36,651 bases of DNA from Calothrix sp. MO_192.B10 (GCA_030065055.1 JASJDS010000046.1:1-36651), one strand, 5' to 3'. Positions 1-8,241 are shown, counted from the first letter of the stretch. Numbers and translations: made by a program. The notes: a model not told the origin generated them from the sequence alone.

Positions 1-15
1 GATTCAGGCAAGGAG

Positions 16-38
16 GAGAGCGAAAAATTTTGGGGGAG
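16..38 (+). repeat. Left terminal inverted repeat of the transposon
   Basis: This 23-bp end contains the core GCGAAAAATTTTGGGGG and is the exact reverse complement of 2967-2989. Identity stops immediately outside on both sides (15 G versus 2990 T), which marks the likely outer boundary. Confidence 0.85.
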
Positions 39-68
39 AAGAGGTACATAGTGCGGTAACATAAGCAG

Positions 69-728
69 ATGCTCAATTCCTCTGACCCTCTTATCTACCA
101 ATTAAAAATTGTATTGCTTAGCATCAGCCCAATGATTTGGCGGCGCCTACTTGTCAGCAGCGACAGCACAATAGAAGACTTACATTACACAGTTCAACTG
201 GCAATGGGATGGGAAGATCTTCACTTGCACCATTTCATCATTCACGGAAAACAGTACGGAATTACCCAACCAGGTGGCACATTATTTGACGAGCGGGCAA
301 ACGAAGTCAGACTCTCGACCTTTGGGTTTAGGGAGAAGGAAAAATTTTTCTACGAATACGACTTCAGCATCTCTCCAGTAATGGGTACATGGCGTTATTG
401 GTGGCGGCATTTAATACGAGTAGAAGCTATCTTAACCCCTGTGCCCAAGAAAATTTATCCAATCTGCACCGGTGGGAAAGGTGTTTGTCCCCCAGAAAAC
501 TGTGGTGGACCTTGGGACTTTATGAAAGCAAGAGAAGAATTCTTTATTGGCGATGTAATAGAGCGTTTAGACTCAATGTTGAAAAAGGGAAAATTGGACA
601 TGAGTAGAGAGGAAGCCAGGGAACTATTAACTTGGCTTTCAGTTCATCAAAACCATTTCGACCGTCAAAAAGTTAACCAACATTTACTACAGTATGCGAA
701 TGGGGGTAAAGAGTCGATCAGAAGATGA
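69..728 (+). CDS. pRiA4b ORF-3-like / IS1096 passenger TnpR family protein
   Basis: A 219-residue protein of the plasmid pRiA4b ORF-3 family, which databases often label IS1096 element passenger TnpR. The signature is near-complete: YQLKIVL followed by PMIWRRLLV (about residues 10-29), then LHYTVQLAMGW, LHHFIIHG, and the late Cys motif CPPENCGGPWDF (about residues 140-151). Family members travel with transposons, but their biochemical role is not established and no recombinase catalytic set is visible despite the TnpR label. It lies 31 bp inside the left terminal repeat and 12 bp ahead of the transposase start, so the two are probably co-transcribed. The ribosome-binding site is weak. The length is normal for the family. 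Confidence 0.8.
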   Translation: MLNSSDPLIYQLKIVLLSISPMIWRRLLVSSDSTIEDLHYTVQLAMGWEDLHLHHFIIHGKQYGITQPGGTLFDERANEVRLSTFGFREKEKFFYEYDFSISPVMGTWRYWWRHLIRVEAILTPVPKKIYPICTGGKGVCPPENCGGPWDFMKAREEFFIGDVIERLDSMLKKGKLDMSREEARELLTWLSVHQNHFDRQKVNQHLLQYANGGKESIRR

Positions 729-740
729 GGAGGAGATAGG

Positions 741-2177
741 GTGAAAATCAAAATCCAAGTAGTTGTCGAATCAGAGCATGGCGAACGCCAAATTGTCCAA
801 GAAGTTACGCAAATTAATCGTGATTGCTTGCAACCAGAAAATTTAGGACTTAGCTTAGCAGAAGCCAAAACGTTGTTAAAAAATACTCAACAGGTCTTGG
901 TTAAGCAGCAAATAGCCGAATATGAAAAACAACATTCATCATGCCAGCAGTGTACAAAGAAGCTACGGCATAAAGACAAGCGCACAATTATATACCGGAC
1001 GCTGTTTGGTAAGTTGAAGTTAAAATGTAATCGTCTATTTCACTGTACTTGTAATCCACAACAGACTCGTAGTTTTAACCCCATAGCCAAGTTACTACCC
1101 GAACGCACATCACCGGAACTGCTGTACCTAGAATCAAAGTGGGCCTCTCTGATGTCCTATGGACTTTCCAGTAAAATCTTGCAAGAAGTGCTGCCGATAG
1201 AAGGACAAATAAACGCTACATCAATACGCAACAATCTACAAGCATTGGGGAAACGCTTGGAGTCGGAGTTTCCAGAAGAAAAGGGAATATTGATTGAAGG
1301 TTGTCAAAGGGTCTGGGATAAGCTTCCCAGACCGGATTTACCAATAGTAATCGGTATGGATGGAGGTTATGTGCGTTTCTATGATAGGAAATCATCTGAA
1401 TCAGGACATTTTCAAGTGCTCGCAGGCAAGAGTATAAAAGCCGATGGGACATCCAAGTGTTTTGGAATGGTTTATTGCTATGACACTAAGCCCCAACGTC
1501 GCGTGTTTGAGGTCTTGAGATCTCAAGGAATGCAGATGAACCAACAAGTTACATTTTTATCAGATGGAGAAGAGAGCATACGTGACCTACAGTATTATCT
1601 CAATCCCAATGCGGAACATATACTTGACTGGTTCCACATTACAATGCGAATAACCGTAATGACACAAATTGCCAAGGGCATAACTAAGGAAGATTTGGAA
1701 ACTGGTATAACGAGCGAATTTCTTCAAGAAAAACTGAACAGGCTAAAGTGGAGTTTATGGCACGGGAATGTCTTTAAAGCCTTAGGCAAAATTGAAGATT
1801 TAATTGATAGTGGCAGTGCCTTAGCTTCAGATGATTACGATCGACAACCAAGTCTTGAGGCACAAAAACTTTGCTCCCATTTAGAGGAGTTTGAAACTTA
1901 CATTTCAAATAACGGAGAGTATATTCCCAATTATGGCGAACGCTACCATAATGGAGAAGTGATTTCAAGTTCATTTGTCGAGTCGGCCGTCAATCAAGTT
2001 ATCAGTAAGCGATTCGTCAAAAAGCAACAAATGCGATGGACTCCAGAAGGTGCCCATCTTTTAATCCAGGTGCGAGCGCAAGTTTTAAATCAAGAGTGGA
2101 GTAGTAAATTTAGGCAATGGTATCCTGGATTGACAGTCAATAGTATTGAAGAGCGGCCAGTGCTTCATGCCGCTTAA
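741..2177 (+). CDS. ISKra4 family DDE transposase
   Basis: A 478-residue transposase catalysing cut or copy transposition of the surrounding element. Residues 66-105 hold a Cys-rich putative zinc-binding region (CQQC, then CNRLFHCTC) that probably binds DNA. The catalytic acidic triad is readable: D207 in GMDGGYVRF, D275 in FLSDGEES and E414 in SSFVESAVN. The WFH motif at 297-299 and the H-bond-rich segment after D275 are typical of this family. The start is GTG at 741, chosen because a strong GAGGAGGAG ribosome-binding site lies just before it and the preceding gene stops at 728. No frameshift or internal stop is seen, so it may be active. Confidence 0.9.
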   Translation: MKIKIQVVVESEHGERQIVQEVTQINRDCLQPENLGLSLAEAKTLLKNTQQVLVKQQIAEYEKQHSSCQQCTKKLRHKDKRTIIYRTLFGKLKLKCNRLFHCTCNPQQTRSFNPIAKLLPERTSPELLYLESKWASLMSYGLSSKILQEVLPIEGQINATSIRNNLQALGKRLESEFPEEKGILIEGCQRVWDKLPRPDLPIVIGMDGGYVRFYDRKSSESGHFQVLAGKSIKADGTSKCFGMVYCYDTKPQRRVFEVLRSQGMQMNQQVTFLSDGEESIRDLQYYLNPNAEHILDWFHITMRITVMTQIAKGITKEDLETGITSEFLQEKLNRLKWSLWHGNVFKALGKIEDLIDSGSALASDDYDRQPSLEAQKLCSHLEEFETYISNNGEYIPNYGERYHNGEVISSSFVESAVNQVISKRFVKKQQMRWTPEGAHLLIQVRAQVLNQEWSSKFRQWYPGLTVNSIEERPVLHAA

Positions 2178-2237
2178 ATATTTTAGTTAGAATCTTATTT
2201 AATTAACTTAAAAAGTACAAATCTCTTTCAGCTTAAT

Positions 2238-2269
2238 TTTTACCAACAAATGAGTGTAAGTTGGTAAAA
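2238..2269. promoter_or_regulatory. Inverted repeat ahead of the tyrosine recombinase
   Basis: A perfect 10-bp inverted repeat, TTTTACCAAC and GTTGGTAAAA, with a 12-bp spacer lies 39 bp before the recombinase start. GTTGGTAAAA recurs at 2338-2347 inside the gene, where it pairs with CCAAC at 2325-2329. No T-tract follows, so it does not look like a terminator. It could be an operator or a binding/core site for the recombinase itself. Confidence 0.5.
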
Positions 2270-2307
2270 TTAGGTTATACCTCCCAAGCTTTTCAGGAGT
2301 TTGGGTT

Positions 2308-2940
2308 ATGACCAAAAAACTAGTCCAACTAACGAAAGTTGGTAAAACAGAAAAACAACAGCGCCAATCTCCTAACTCTCATAAGTATTCCGAGGTGAGA
2401 ATTAGGGAGCATTTGTTGCCACAAGAAGTTGAGGTGATGCGGTCAGCCATCAAACAATCGAAGGGTCGCCATGCTCACCGAGACTCAACCTTAATTTTGC
2501 TCATCTACCGTCACGGATTGCGAGTCTCAGAGGCAGCAGCGTTGCGATGGGAGCAGATAGACTTTAACGGTGGAACGATTTATGTAAAGCGAGTTAAAAA
2601 AGGAACCCCTTCGGTTCACCCACTTTATTCTGACGAGATTCGCTCTCTGCGCAAGCTTCAACGAGATTATCCGCCTAGTCCCTATATATTCCAGTCTTCT
2701 CGATGTGGACCGTTAGCAAAAGATACAATCAGTGGGCTTGTTGAACGAGCTGGCAAGTTAGCGGCTCTACCTTTTCCCATTCATGCACATATGCTGCGGC
2801 ATGGAACAGGTTACTATTTGGCGAATAGAGGTACTGATACTCGGACAATTCAGAGCTACCTGGGGCATAACAACATCCAGTACACAGTGCGTTACACCGA
2901 ACTTGCATCTACCAAGTTTCAAGTGCTTTGGGATGGTTAA
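2308..2940 (+). CDS. Short tyrosine recombinase/integrase
   Basis: A 210-residue tyrosine site-specific recombinase made mostly of the catalytic domain, comparable in size with FimB/FimE types and lacking an N-terminal SAM-like domain. The catalytic set is complete: R72 in HGLRVSEA, K97 or K98 in the beta-hairpin, H161 and R164 in HMLRHG, H187 in LGHNNI and the nucleophile Y196 in VRYTEL, nine residues after H187 as usual. It should form a 3'-phosphotyrosyl link while recombining short inverted-repeat sites. The start is supported by AGGAG about 10 bp upstream. It is the third gene of the transposon, 130 bp after the transposase, and probably has its own promoter. It may resolve or invert copies of the element; this is inference. 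Confidence 0.85.
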   Translation: MTKKLVQLTKVGKTEKQQRQSPNSHKYSEVRIREHLLPQEVEVMRSAIKQSKGRHAHRDSTLILLIYRHGLRVSEAAALRWEQIDFNGGTIYVKRVKKGTPSVHPLYSDEIRSLRKLQRDYPPSPYIFQSSRCGPLAKDTISGLVERAGKLAALPFPIHAHMLRHGTGYYLANRGTDTRTIQSYLGHNNIQYTVRYTELASTKFQVLWDG

Positions 2941-2966
2941 GTTGTCCCCAAGCACCGAGCACCCAG

Positions 2967-2989
2967 CTCCCCCAAAATTTTTCGCTCTC
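2967..2989 (-). repeat. Right terminal inverted repeat of the transposon
   Basis: Exact 23-bp reverse complement of 16-38. It lies 26 bp after the recombinase stop codon, placing that gene inside the element. Confidence 0.85.
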
Positions 2990-3031
2990 TATATAGTTCC
3001 AGGTATGGAATGTGACACTACCACAATCTAC

Positions 3032-3082
3032 CCAATAATATTTGCACAAAAGTGCAAATATATTGGATATTTATTGCAATAA
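3032..3082. promoter_or_regulatory. Paired dyads upstream of the signalling operon
   Basis: Two dyads lie 106-156 bp before the kinase-like gene. The first has perfect 10-bp arms (ATATTTGCAC and GTGCAAATAT, 3038-3061) around AAAA, extendable with one bulge. The second is the palindrome TTATTGCAATAA at 3071-3082. They could be operator sites for the operon at 3188. The transposon inserted just upstream may have altered the native promoter. The rest of 2990-3187 is AT-rich with no other feature seen. Confidence 0.4.
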
Positions 3083-3187
3083 TTTCAACCCTAAAGGGCA
3101 TAGAATATCTACTATATTATCTTTGATGGCTTTAATGTTATATAACTATACATCAATTAATATGCAATTGTTACCTAGAATCCAGTA

Positions 3188-3928
3188 ATGATTTTTCTTG
3201 CATCATATGTAGTTATAATTGCTAGTATAGTAATTTTTTTAATAATGAGATGGATAATTATTTCCCGTCAAAAAACACGACAAGCATTAATTTGGTGGTA
3301 CGGTAGACAACATATAAGAATGTGTCAGGAAGCAGAATTAATAAGAAATAAAACATTACAAGAATTATTTATTATACGCCGAAATTTAGAGTTATCACAA
3401 TTAAATAATGATGAAAATCTTTTTGATAATAAATGTCTCGATAATATTCAAACAATTCATCATTCTCTCAAAAAATTGAGTGAATATCTTTATCCTGCAC
3501 ATATAGATGATAGTTTACCATTAGCAATTCGCTCACTATTGGAATCATGTAAATTTCGTTTTTCTCTATCCAATCTTAATCTAGAATTGCCAGAAACATG
3601 GGAAAATGGATCGGAGGAGAACAGCCGAATAATTTTGGCGGTTATAGAAGAATTATTGCGAATCACTTTATCCAAAACTTCTATCATATCAATTTTTCTA
3701 AAATTAGAACAACAGATTGACTCCTGTCAATTAAAAATGCAAATAAGAAATATTGCCAATTTATCACATGATTCTTATCAATTAGAGTTTGATTTTTTAA
3801 GTAGTATATTTCAGATTTTTACAGGTGGTAAATGTGATTATTATCAAAGTTTTTGTACGCACACATGGTACTTTTGTTGGAGGAGTAAAATTATTAACGA
3901 TAGAGAAAAATTGAAGCAATACAATTAA
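3188..3928 (+). CDS. Membrane-anchored degenerate histidine-kinase-like protein
   Basis: 246 residues with one N-terminal membrane helix (about 4-25) and a cytoplasmic part arranged like a NarL-type (HisKA_3) kinase. The segment LIRNKTLQELFIIRRNLEL (51-69) aligns by eye with IHGGPLQKLSIILRNI of the CHASE2 kinase two genes downstream, but the phospho-acceptor His is Arg at 53. The following YLYPAHIDDSLPLAIRSLL resembles the conserved second dimerisation helix. The ATPase part is also eroded: IEELLRITLSKT lacks the N-box Asn, and no DxGxG motif is seen. It therefore probably cannot autophosphorylate and may be a pseudokinase partner or scaffold. It is first in an operon with a response regulator 50 bp downstream. 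The ribosome-binding site is not obvious. Confidence 0.6.
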   Translation: MIFLASYVVIIASIVIFLIMRWIIISRQKTRQALIWWYGRQHIRMCQEAELIRNKTLQELFIIRRNLELSQLNNDENLFDNKCLDNIQTIHHSLKKLSEYLYPAHIDDSLPLAIRSLLESCKFRFSLSNLNLELPETWENGSEENSRIILAVIEELLRITLSKTSIISIFLKLEQQIDSCQLKMQIRNIANLSHDSYQLEFDFLSSIFQIFTGGKCDYYQSFCTHTWYFCWRSKIINDREKLKQYN

Positions 3929-3978
3929 TTTTTTATAAATAAGTTATCAATTGTTAATTATTGACTGGGATTTGAAAA

Positions 3979-4650
3979 ATGAATCAAGAAGTTTACCAAG
4001 ACAACAAATATAAATTCTTAGTAGTTGATGATCAAGAATTAGTATTGTATGCAACTATTAATGTTCTCAAACAACAATACCCTACATCTGAAATTATACA
4101 AGCACAAACTTCCCAAGAAGCACTTAATTTAGCAGCACAACAACAGGTGGATTTAGTTGTGGTAGATTTGTCTATGCCAGAAAGTAGTGGACAGTCTGCC
4201 AGAACTGATGCAGGAATTGAACTGCTCAAAAAATTAATGGATCAATATCCCACATTAAATATAGTAGTGCAAAGTGCTTATCCTCGTTCTTTAATTCGCT
4301 TAAAACCTGCAATTAATATTCATGAAGGAGGTTTTACGGTAGCAGATAAAAGCCTACCAATGAATGAAATGCTAACCAAAGTAGATTGGGCACTTAAGGG
4401 AGTAAACTATACGCCAAAAGAAATGCGTTCTGGCTTAGAAATGAAGCCAGAGTGGTTAGAAGTATTGCAGTTAGCCTTTAAGGAAGGATTAACTGACAGA
4501 GCCATTTCCGAACAAATGCGAATAGCTGAACGGACGGTAAGACATTACTGGACAAAGATTCAGGATGCACTTTGTGTTTATCCAGAACCAAATAAGAACT
4601 TGCGGATTCAAACTGAAAATCGAGCTAGAGAAGAAGGCTTAATTGATTAA
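3979..4650 (+). CDS. Response regulator, REC plus HTH DNA-binding domain
   Basis: A 223-residue cytoplasmic response regulator. The receiver domain (about 11-140) shows acidic D17-D18 in VVDDQE, phospho-acceptor D63 in VVVDLSMPE, S99 and K124 in VADKS. An output helix-turn-helix (about 160-200) reads as LTDRAISEQMRIAERTVRHYW, a LuxR-like arrangement. Phosphorylation would be expected to gate DNA binding. It sits between a degenerate kinase-like gene and a CHASE2 kinase in the same direction with gaps of 50 and 64 bp, so the three are probably one transcript and the CHASE2 kinase is the likely phospho-donor. Its targets are unknown; the nearby exoprotein genes are plausible ones. Confidence 0.85.
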   Translation: MNQEVYQDNKYKFLVVDDQELVLYATINVLKQQYPTSEIIQAQTSQEALNLAAQQQVDLVVVDLSMPESSGQSARTDAGIELLKKLMDQYPTLNIVVQSAYPRSLIRLKPAINIHEGGFTVADKSLPMNEMLTKVDWALKGVNYTPKEMRSGLEMKPEWLEVLQLAFKEGLTDRAISEQMRIAERTVRHYWTKIQDALCVYPEPNKNLRIQTENRAREEGLID

Positions 4651-4714
4651 TCATTAGCCTCCTACTCATAACATTACTTATTAAATTGTTTAATAATTTA
4701 GAAGATGAAACACA

Positions 4715-6643
4715 ATGCTGCGAAATTTTTGGAGAGAGCGCGATTTAAATTCTCAAGTTAGACATATTGATATTATTGCTGGAGTATTGACAATAGGCTT
4801 TATCATAGCAACTCGTTGGTTCGGAGCTTTTCAATTCCTGGAATTATCTGTTTTTGATAAATTTATGCAATCGCGTCCTCTGGAAAACCCAGATGAAAGG
4901 ATTTTGATTGTGGGGATTAATGAAGATGATATACGTAATATTGGTCAATATCCAATTCCAGATGGGAAAATTGCTTCACTATTGGAAGAGTTAAAAACTC
5001 ATCAGCCTATTGCAATTGGGTTAGATATATATAGAGATTTTGCTGTACCACCAGGGACAAGTAAATTAATTAATAGTTTCAAAACGACAAAAAATCTGAT
5101 TGGAGTTGAAAAAATTATTCCTGATATAAGTGGTAAAACAGTTAATCCTCCTCCAAAATTGCCGTCAGAAAAATTAGGCTTTGCTGATGCAGTAACTGAT
5201 TCTGATGGTCAGCACAGACGAGCTTTGTTAGGTGCATCTAACTCTAATGATCAATGGCGATTTTCTCTGGCATTAAAATTAGCAAAAAAGTACTTTGAAA
5301 CAAAAAAAATTAAACTAGATAATGTGAAGGGAGACGACTATGGAATGAAATTTGGAAAGACAAACTTAGAAAGATTTTTATCTAATTCAGGTGGGTATAT
5401 TCGCGCAGATGCTGGTGGCAGCCAAATATTAATTAATTTTCGCAGCCATCCCCAACCTTTTAACGTAGTTTCTCTTGCAGATATTTTAAATAAGAAAGTT
5501 TCTACAGAAAAAATCAACAATAAGATAGTTTTAATAGGAGTGATTAGTCCTAGCGTTAAAGACTATGTATATTCTAATGCTATTAAAACAAAAAGTGATA
5601 TTACAGATCCCTATAACAAAGTTCCTTATACTTATGGTGTTAAAGTTAAAGCCCATATTGTCAGTCAAATAATTAGTGCTGTAGAAAATGAACGACCATT
5701 TATAAAAACTTGGTCGGATGTTGGAGAATATTTATGGATTGCATTTATAGGATTTACAGGGATTATTATAGGACATCATATTTATTCCTCTCAAAAATTA
5801 ATTTTCACCGTTGGAATTATTAGTATTATTTTAATCGGAAATGCCTACCTATTATTAATGATTGGTTGGTGGATACCGATTGTTCCTTCTATTATTGTAT
5901 TTCTATGTAATAGTTTAGCGATCGCAGCTTTTTCTAAATATGATGAAGCGTTACGCACTCGCCTTCAAGAACGCCAAATAGTTATTGACCAAGTATTTGA
6001 AACAATTCATGGTGGTCCACTGCAAAAGTTAAGTATAATTTTGAGAAATATCGACGGTGATGAAAATTTAGATAAACAAACATTATCTACAGATTTAAGA
6101 CAACTTAACCAAGAACTGCGACAAGTACATCAACTATTACAGCGAGAAATTTCCACAAACGGTGAAATTTTTTATTTGCGAAGAGAACAACAATTAAACT
6201 TACAACAGCCAATTCATGAAGTTCTTCATCAAGTTTATTTTGATGTTTTAGAACGCAGTCATATAGAATTTCAGACTCTCAAAATTAAAGTAGTGGATTT
6301 TCAACAACTTGATGAGCGTAATTTGAGCGTTGAGCATAAGCGGGGATTATGTCGTTTTCTAGAAGAGGGATTAACTAACGCAGGAAAGTATGCACAGGGA
6401 ATTACTCGATTAGATGTTATTTGTAAGCAAGAACAGGGTGTGAATGTAATTCGAGTCAGCGATAATGGTTGCGGTATTCAAGAGTTAAACCAGGAACATC
6501 AAGGCTTCGGGACAAAGCAAGCATACAATTTAGCCAAGCAATTAAGAGGTAAATTTCAACGTTTTGCAAATTCTCCAAAGGGGACAGTTTACCAAATTAT
6601 TTGGGATGCTAGAAAATTAAAATTTTGGCGACTAATCAGCTAA
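4715..6643 (+). CDS. CHASE2-domain sensor histidine kinase
   Basis: 642 residues. One membrane helix (about 18-36) precedes an extracytoplasmic CHASE2 sensor domain (about 45-330, including VFDKFMQSRP and IAIGLDIYRD). Three close membrane helices follow (about 338-405). The cytoplasmic kinase has phospho-acceptor H432 in ETIHGGPLQKL (HisKA_3 style), an N-box with N555 in EEGLTNAGKYA, a G1 box with D583 in VSDNGCGI, and GFGT at 597-600. All ATP-binding motifs appear intact, in contrast to the pseudokinase-like gene two positions upstream. It should sense an unknown periplasmic signal and phosphorylate the adjacent response regulator. CHASE2 proteins in cyanobacteria are often found near CHAT and DUF928 genes, as here. 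Confidence 0.88.
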   Translation: MLRNFWRERDLNSQVRHIDIIAGVLTIGFIIATRWFGAFQFLELSVFDKFMQSRPLENPDERILIVGINEDDIRNIGQYPIPDGKIASLLEELKTHQPIAIGLDIYRDFAVPPGTSKLINSFKTTKNLIGVEKIIPDISGKTVNPPPKLPSEKLGFADAVTDSDGQHRRALLGASNSNDQWRFSLALKLAKKYFETKKIKLDNVKGDDYGMKFGKTNLERFLSNSGGYIRADAGGSQILINFRSHPQPFNVVSLADILNKKVSTEKINNKIVLIGVISPSVKDYVYSNAIKTKSDITDPYNKVPYTYGVKVKAHIVSQIISAVENERPFIKTWSDVGEYLWIAFIGFTGIIIGHHIYSSQKLIFTVGIISIILIGNAYLLLMIGWWIPIVPSIIVFLCNSLAIAAFSKYDEALRTRLQERQIVIDQVFETIHGGPLQKLSIILRNIDGDENLDKQTLSTDLRQLNQELRQVHQLLQREISTNGEIFYLRREQQLNLQQPIHEVLHQVYFDVLERSHIEFQTLKIKVVDFQQLDERNLSVEHKRGLCRFLEEGLTNAGKYAQGITRLDVICKQEQGVNVIRVSDNGCGIQELNQEHQGFGTKQAYNLAKQLRGKFQRFANSPKGTVYQIIWDARKLKFWRLIS

Positions 6644-6733
6644 ATATTGTGAATAAGCTTAGTTGTAGGTAGAGGTGTTTGAGCAAAATATCTCTACATT
6701 TTTTATGTACGAATAAAAAATAAAATTTAGTCA

Positions 6734-6781
6734 TGCAGATTTATGCAATAAAAATGGCACAAATCATGAAAGCGGTATATA
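6734..6781 (+). promoter_or_regulatory. ATTTA-spaced dyad and possible promoter
   Basis: TGCA-GATTTA-TGCA (6734-6747) is followed by ATGGCA (6754-6759) and, 16 bp later, TATATA (6776-6781), a plausible -35/-10 pair for the secreted protein gene at 6858. Dyads with the same NATTTA spacer recur at 17843, 22109, 23810 and 27457. Confidence 0.4.
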
Positions 6782-6857
6782 GATAGTTAATTTAATATAT
6801 AAAGTATCGAGAGAAAGATACAATCTAACTTCAATCAAGTATTTGGAGATTATACTT

Positions 6858-7283
6858 ATGCTTTTTAGGAAATTATTATTAGCTTGCACGACGAGTTTCA
6901 TCAGTCTATCTTTTACTCCTTTACAAGCGAATGCAGATGCATTATCAGATTATTATCTTCGTGGTAGTATTGCTGCTACTCCAGCACAAATACAACATTG
7001 GGATTCTTACACACCCAGACAAAAGCAATTAGCAAGAAAAATTGAAGAAATTGCTCGTGCTTACTACCAAAAAAAAGGAAAACCCCTTCCCGTAAATAAT
7101 CGATCTATTGCAATAGTTATGAATGCTTTAGGAGCAAATCCACAGGAAGCTAGTTTTATTAAAGATAGAATGATTGCAACTAGTAATGCACAAGAAATCA
7201 TTCCCAGGGTTGATGCACTTATTAATCGAACACAAACCTTGTTGGGTTGTTTGAATAATGGTGGAACTGGTTGTATTCCTTAA
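6858..7283 (+). CDS. Small exported protein, function unknown
   Basis: A 141-residue protein with a signal peptide (LFRKLLLACTTSFISLSF) and a probable cleavage after QANA (about residue 25). The mature part is helical and hydrophilic, with two late cysteines in LLGCLNNGGTGCIP that may form a disulfide. I do not recognise the family. An upstream TTG at 6843 is in frame, but it lies in the TTGGAG that serves as ribosome-binding site, so ATG 6858 is preferred. It follows the CHASE2 kinase gene by 214 bp and has its own possible promoter. Its position among other exported proteins suggests an envelope role, without firmer evidence. Confidence 0.6.
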   Translation: MLFRKLLLACTTSFISLSFTPLQANADALSDYYLRGSIAATPAQIQHWDSYTPRQKQLARKIEEIARAYYQKKGKPLPVNNRSIAIVMNALGANPQEASFIKDRMIATSNAQEIIPRVDALINRTQTLLGCLNNGGTGCIP

Positions 7284-7290
7284 ATCAATA

Positions 7291-7350
7291 GTGGGTTTCA
7301 TTACCCACATGAATAATATTTTGGGTATTCTGAGTCTATTATTAGAATAC
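7291..7350. other. Two small hairpins in an AT-rich gap
   Basis: GTGGGT/ACCCAC (7291-7308) and GTATTCT/AGAATAC (7325-7350) lie just after the 6858 gene. Neither is followed directly by a clean T-tract, so a terminator role is uncertain. The rest of 7284-7476 is very AT-rich and shows nothing else. Confidence 0.3.
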
Positions 7351-7476
7351 ATTTATTATTCTATAATAACTATAAAGATACATAGATATATAAAATATAC
7401 TCATAATTTAAAAATCTGTACTAATATATTATCAAATTAATAAAAAAATCAACCTTTAACTACTAAAAATAAAGTC

Positions 7477-8241
7477 ATGAAAGAAAAATTTGCATTCAAC
7501 TCAAACCAAATGAAAAAACTACTTGTAGTCACGGTTCTTTGCAGCATATTTATAGCTAATGCGGCATTAGCTTCTTATAAACCACCAAAAAAACCATCAC
7601 GTCCTCGAACAACTACTTCCCATGCCACTAGAAATGGTTTCTGCTTGCAAGATACAACATCAAATTTAACCTTACTTGCTCCTGTTGGTCATATTGGACA
7701 GACTACTTCTACACAACCTATATTTGCTTGGTTTTTACCAACAACTAAGGCAAGTAAAATGAAATTTAGTATTTTCGAGTATGTTGATAATGCAAGAGGT
7801 AAAAAACTCAAAAGCTTTGAGCTAGATAGCGAACCAGGAAAGATGATGAAGTTTTCTCCACCTCCAGAAAAATTTACTTTTGAAACAGGGAAAACTTATC
7901 TTTGGCAAATATCATTATTGTGCGATCGCAATAATCCCATTAATAATATTTTTGCTGAAGCTGTCATAAAAATTGTACCTAAATCTCCGGGTTTGGCAAG
8001 TCAAATTAGTCAAGCTAAGAGTATGCTAAAACAAGCTCAAATATATGCAGATGCTAGATTATGGTATGATGCTTACGCGGAGGTTTCAGGAAAACCTCAA
8101 GGTCAAGCTTTTAAGTTGCAAATGCTAAATAAATTGAGCAAATTAGAAGCACAAGCCGCCAGTGAAGTTTCTAGTAAAAAATTAAAAAAATATCTCGCGA
8201 CACAGGCTTTAGAGCTGGAAAAATTATCAAAATCGAGATGA
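7477..8241 (+). CDS. DUF928 domain-containing exported protein
   Basis: 254 residues with a signal peptide (KKLLVVTVLCSIFIANAALA, cleavage near residue 32). The body matches the DUF928 layout known from cyanobacteria: LTLLAPVGHIGQTTSTQPIFAWFLP, a beta-rich middle with KFTFETGKTYLWQISLLC, and a helical C-terminus with ADARLWYDAYAEV. The function of DUF928 is unknown, but these genes often neighbour CHAT-TPR, CHASE2 and secretion genes, as here. Two starts are possible, ATG 7477 or ATG 7510; both lack a strong ribosome-binding site, and the second gives a more conventional signal peptide. It converges with the CHAT gene on the opposite strand. Confidence 0.75.
   Translation: MKEKFAFNSNQMKKLLVVTVLCSIFIANAALASYKPPKKPSRPRTTTSHATRNGFCLQDTTSNLTLLAPVGHIGQTTSTQPIFAWFLPTTKASKMKFSIFEYVDNARGKKLKSFELDSEPGKMMKFSPPPEKFTFETGKTYLWQISLLCDRNNPINNIFAEAVIKIVPKSPGLASQISQAKSMLKQAQIYADARLWYDAYAEVSGKPQGQAFKLQMLNKLSKLEAQAASEVSSKKLKKYLATQALELEKLSKSR

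Larger units (their letters stand above)
16..2989 (+). mobile_element. ISKra4-family-like transposon with passenger genes
   Basis: The segment is bounded by a perfect 23-bp inverted repeat (16-38 and 2967-2989). It encloses three co-oriented genes: a pRiA4b-ORF3-like protein, an ISKra4-type DDE transposase and a small tyrosine recombinase. The 2974-bp size fits my recollection of ISKra4 elements, which are known to carry passengers. I see no target-site duplication, but only 15 bases lie left of the element. The recombinase ends 26 bp before the right repeat, so it is inside the element. Family assignment rests on the transposase; the boundaries rest on the repeats. Confidence 0.8.

Noticed and set aside
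1-15. Target-site duplication of the transposon
   Set aside because: The 15 bases on the left do not match the bases right of 2989, and the window is too short on the left to decide.
2783-3082. 99-codon frame across the right end of the transposon
   Set aside because: It is a shadow frame of the tyrosine recombinase that runs through the terminal repeat.
7258-7440. 60-codon frame after the secreted protein gene
   Set aside because: It overlaps the previous gene, is extremely AT-rich and resembles no protein.
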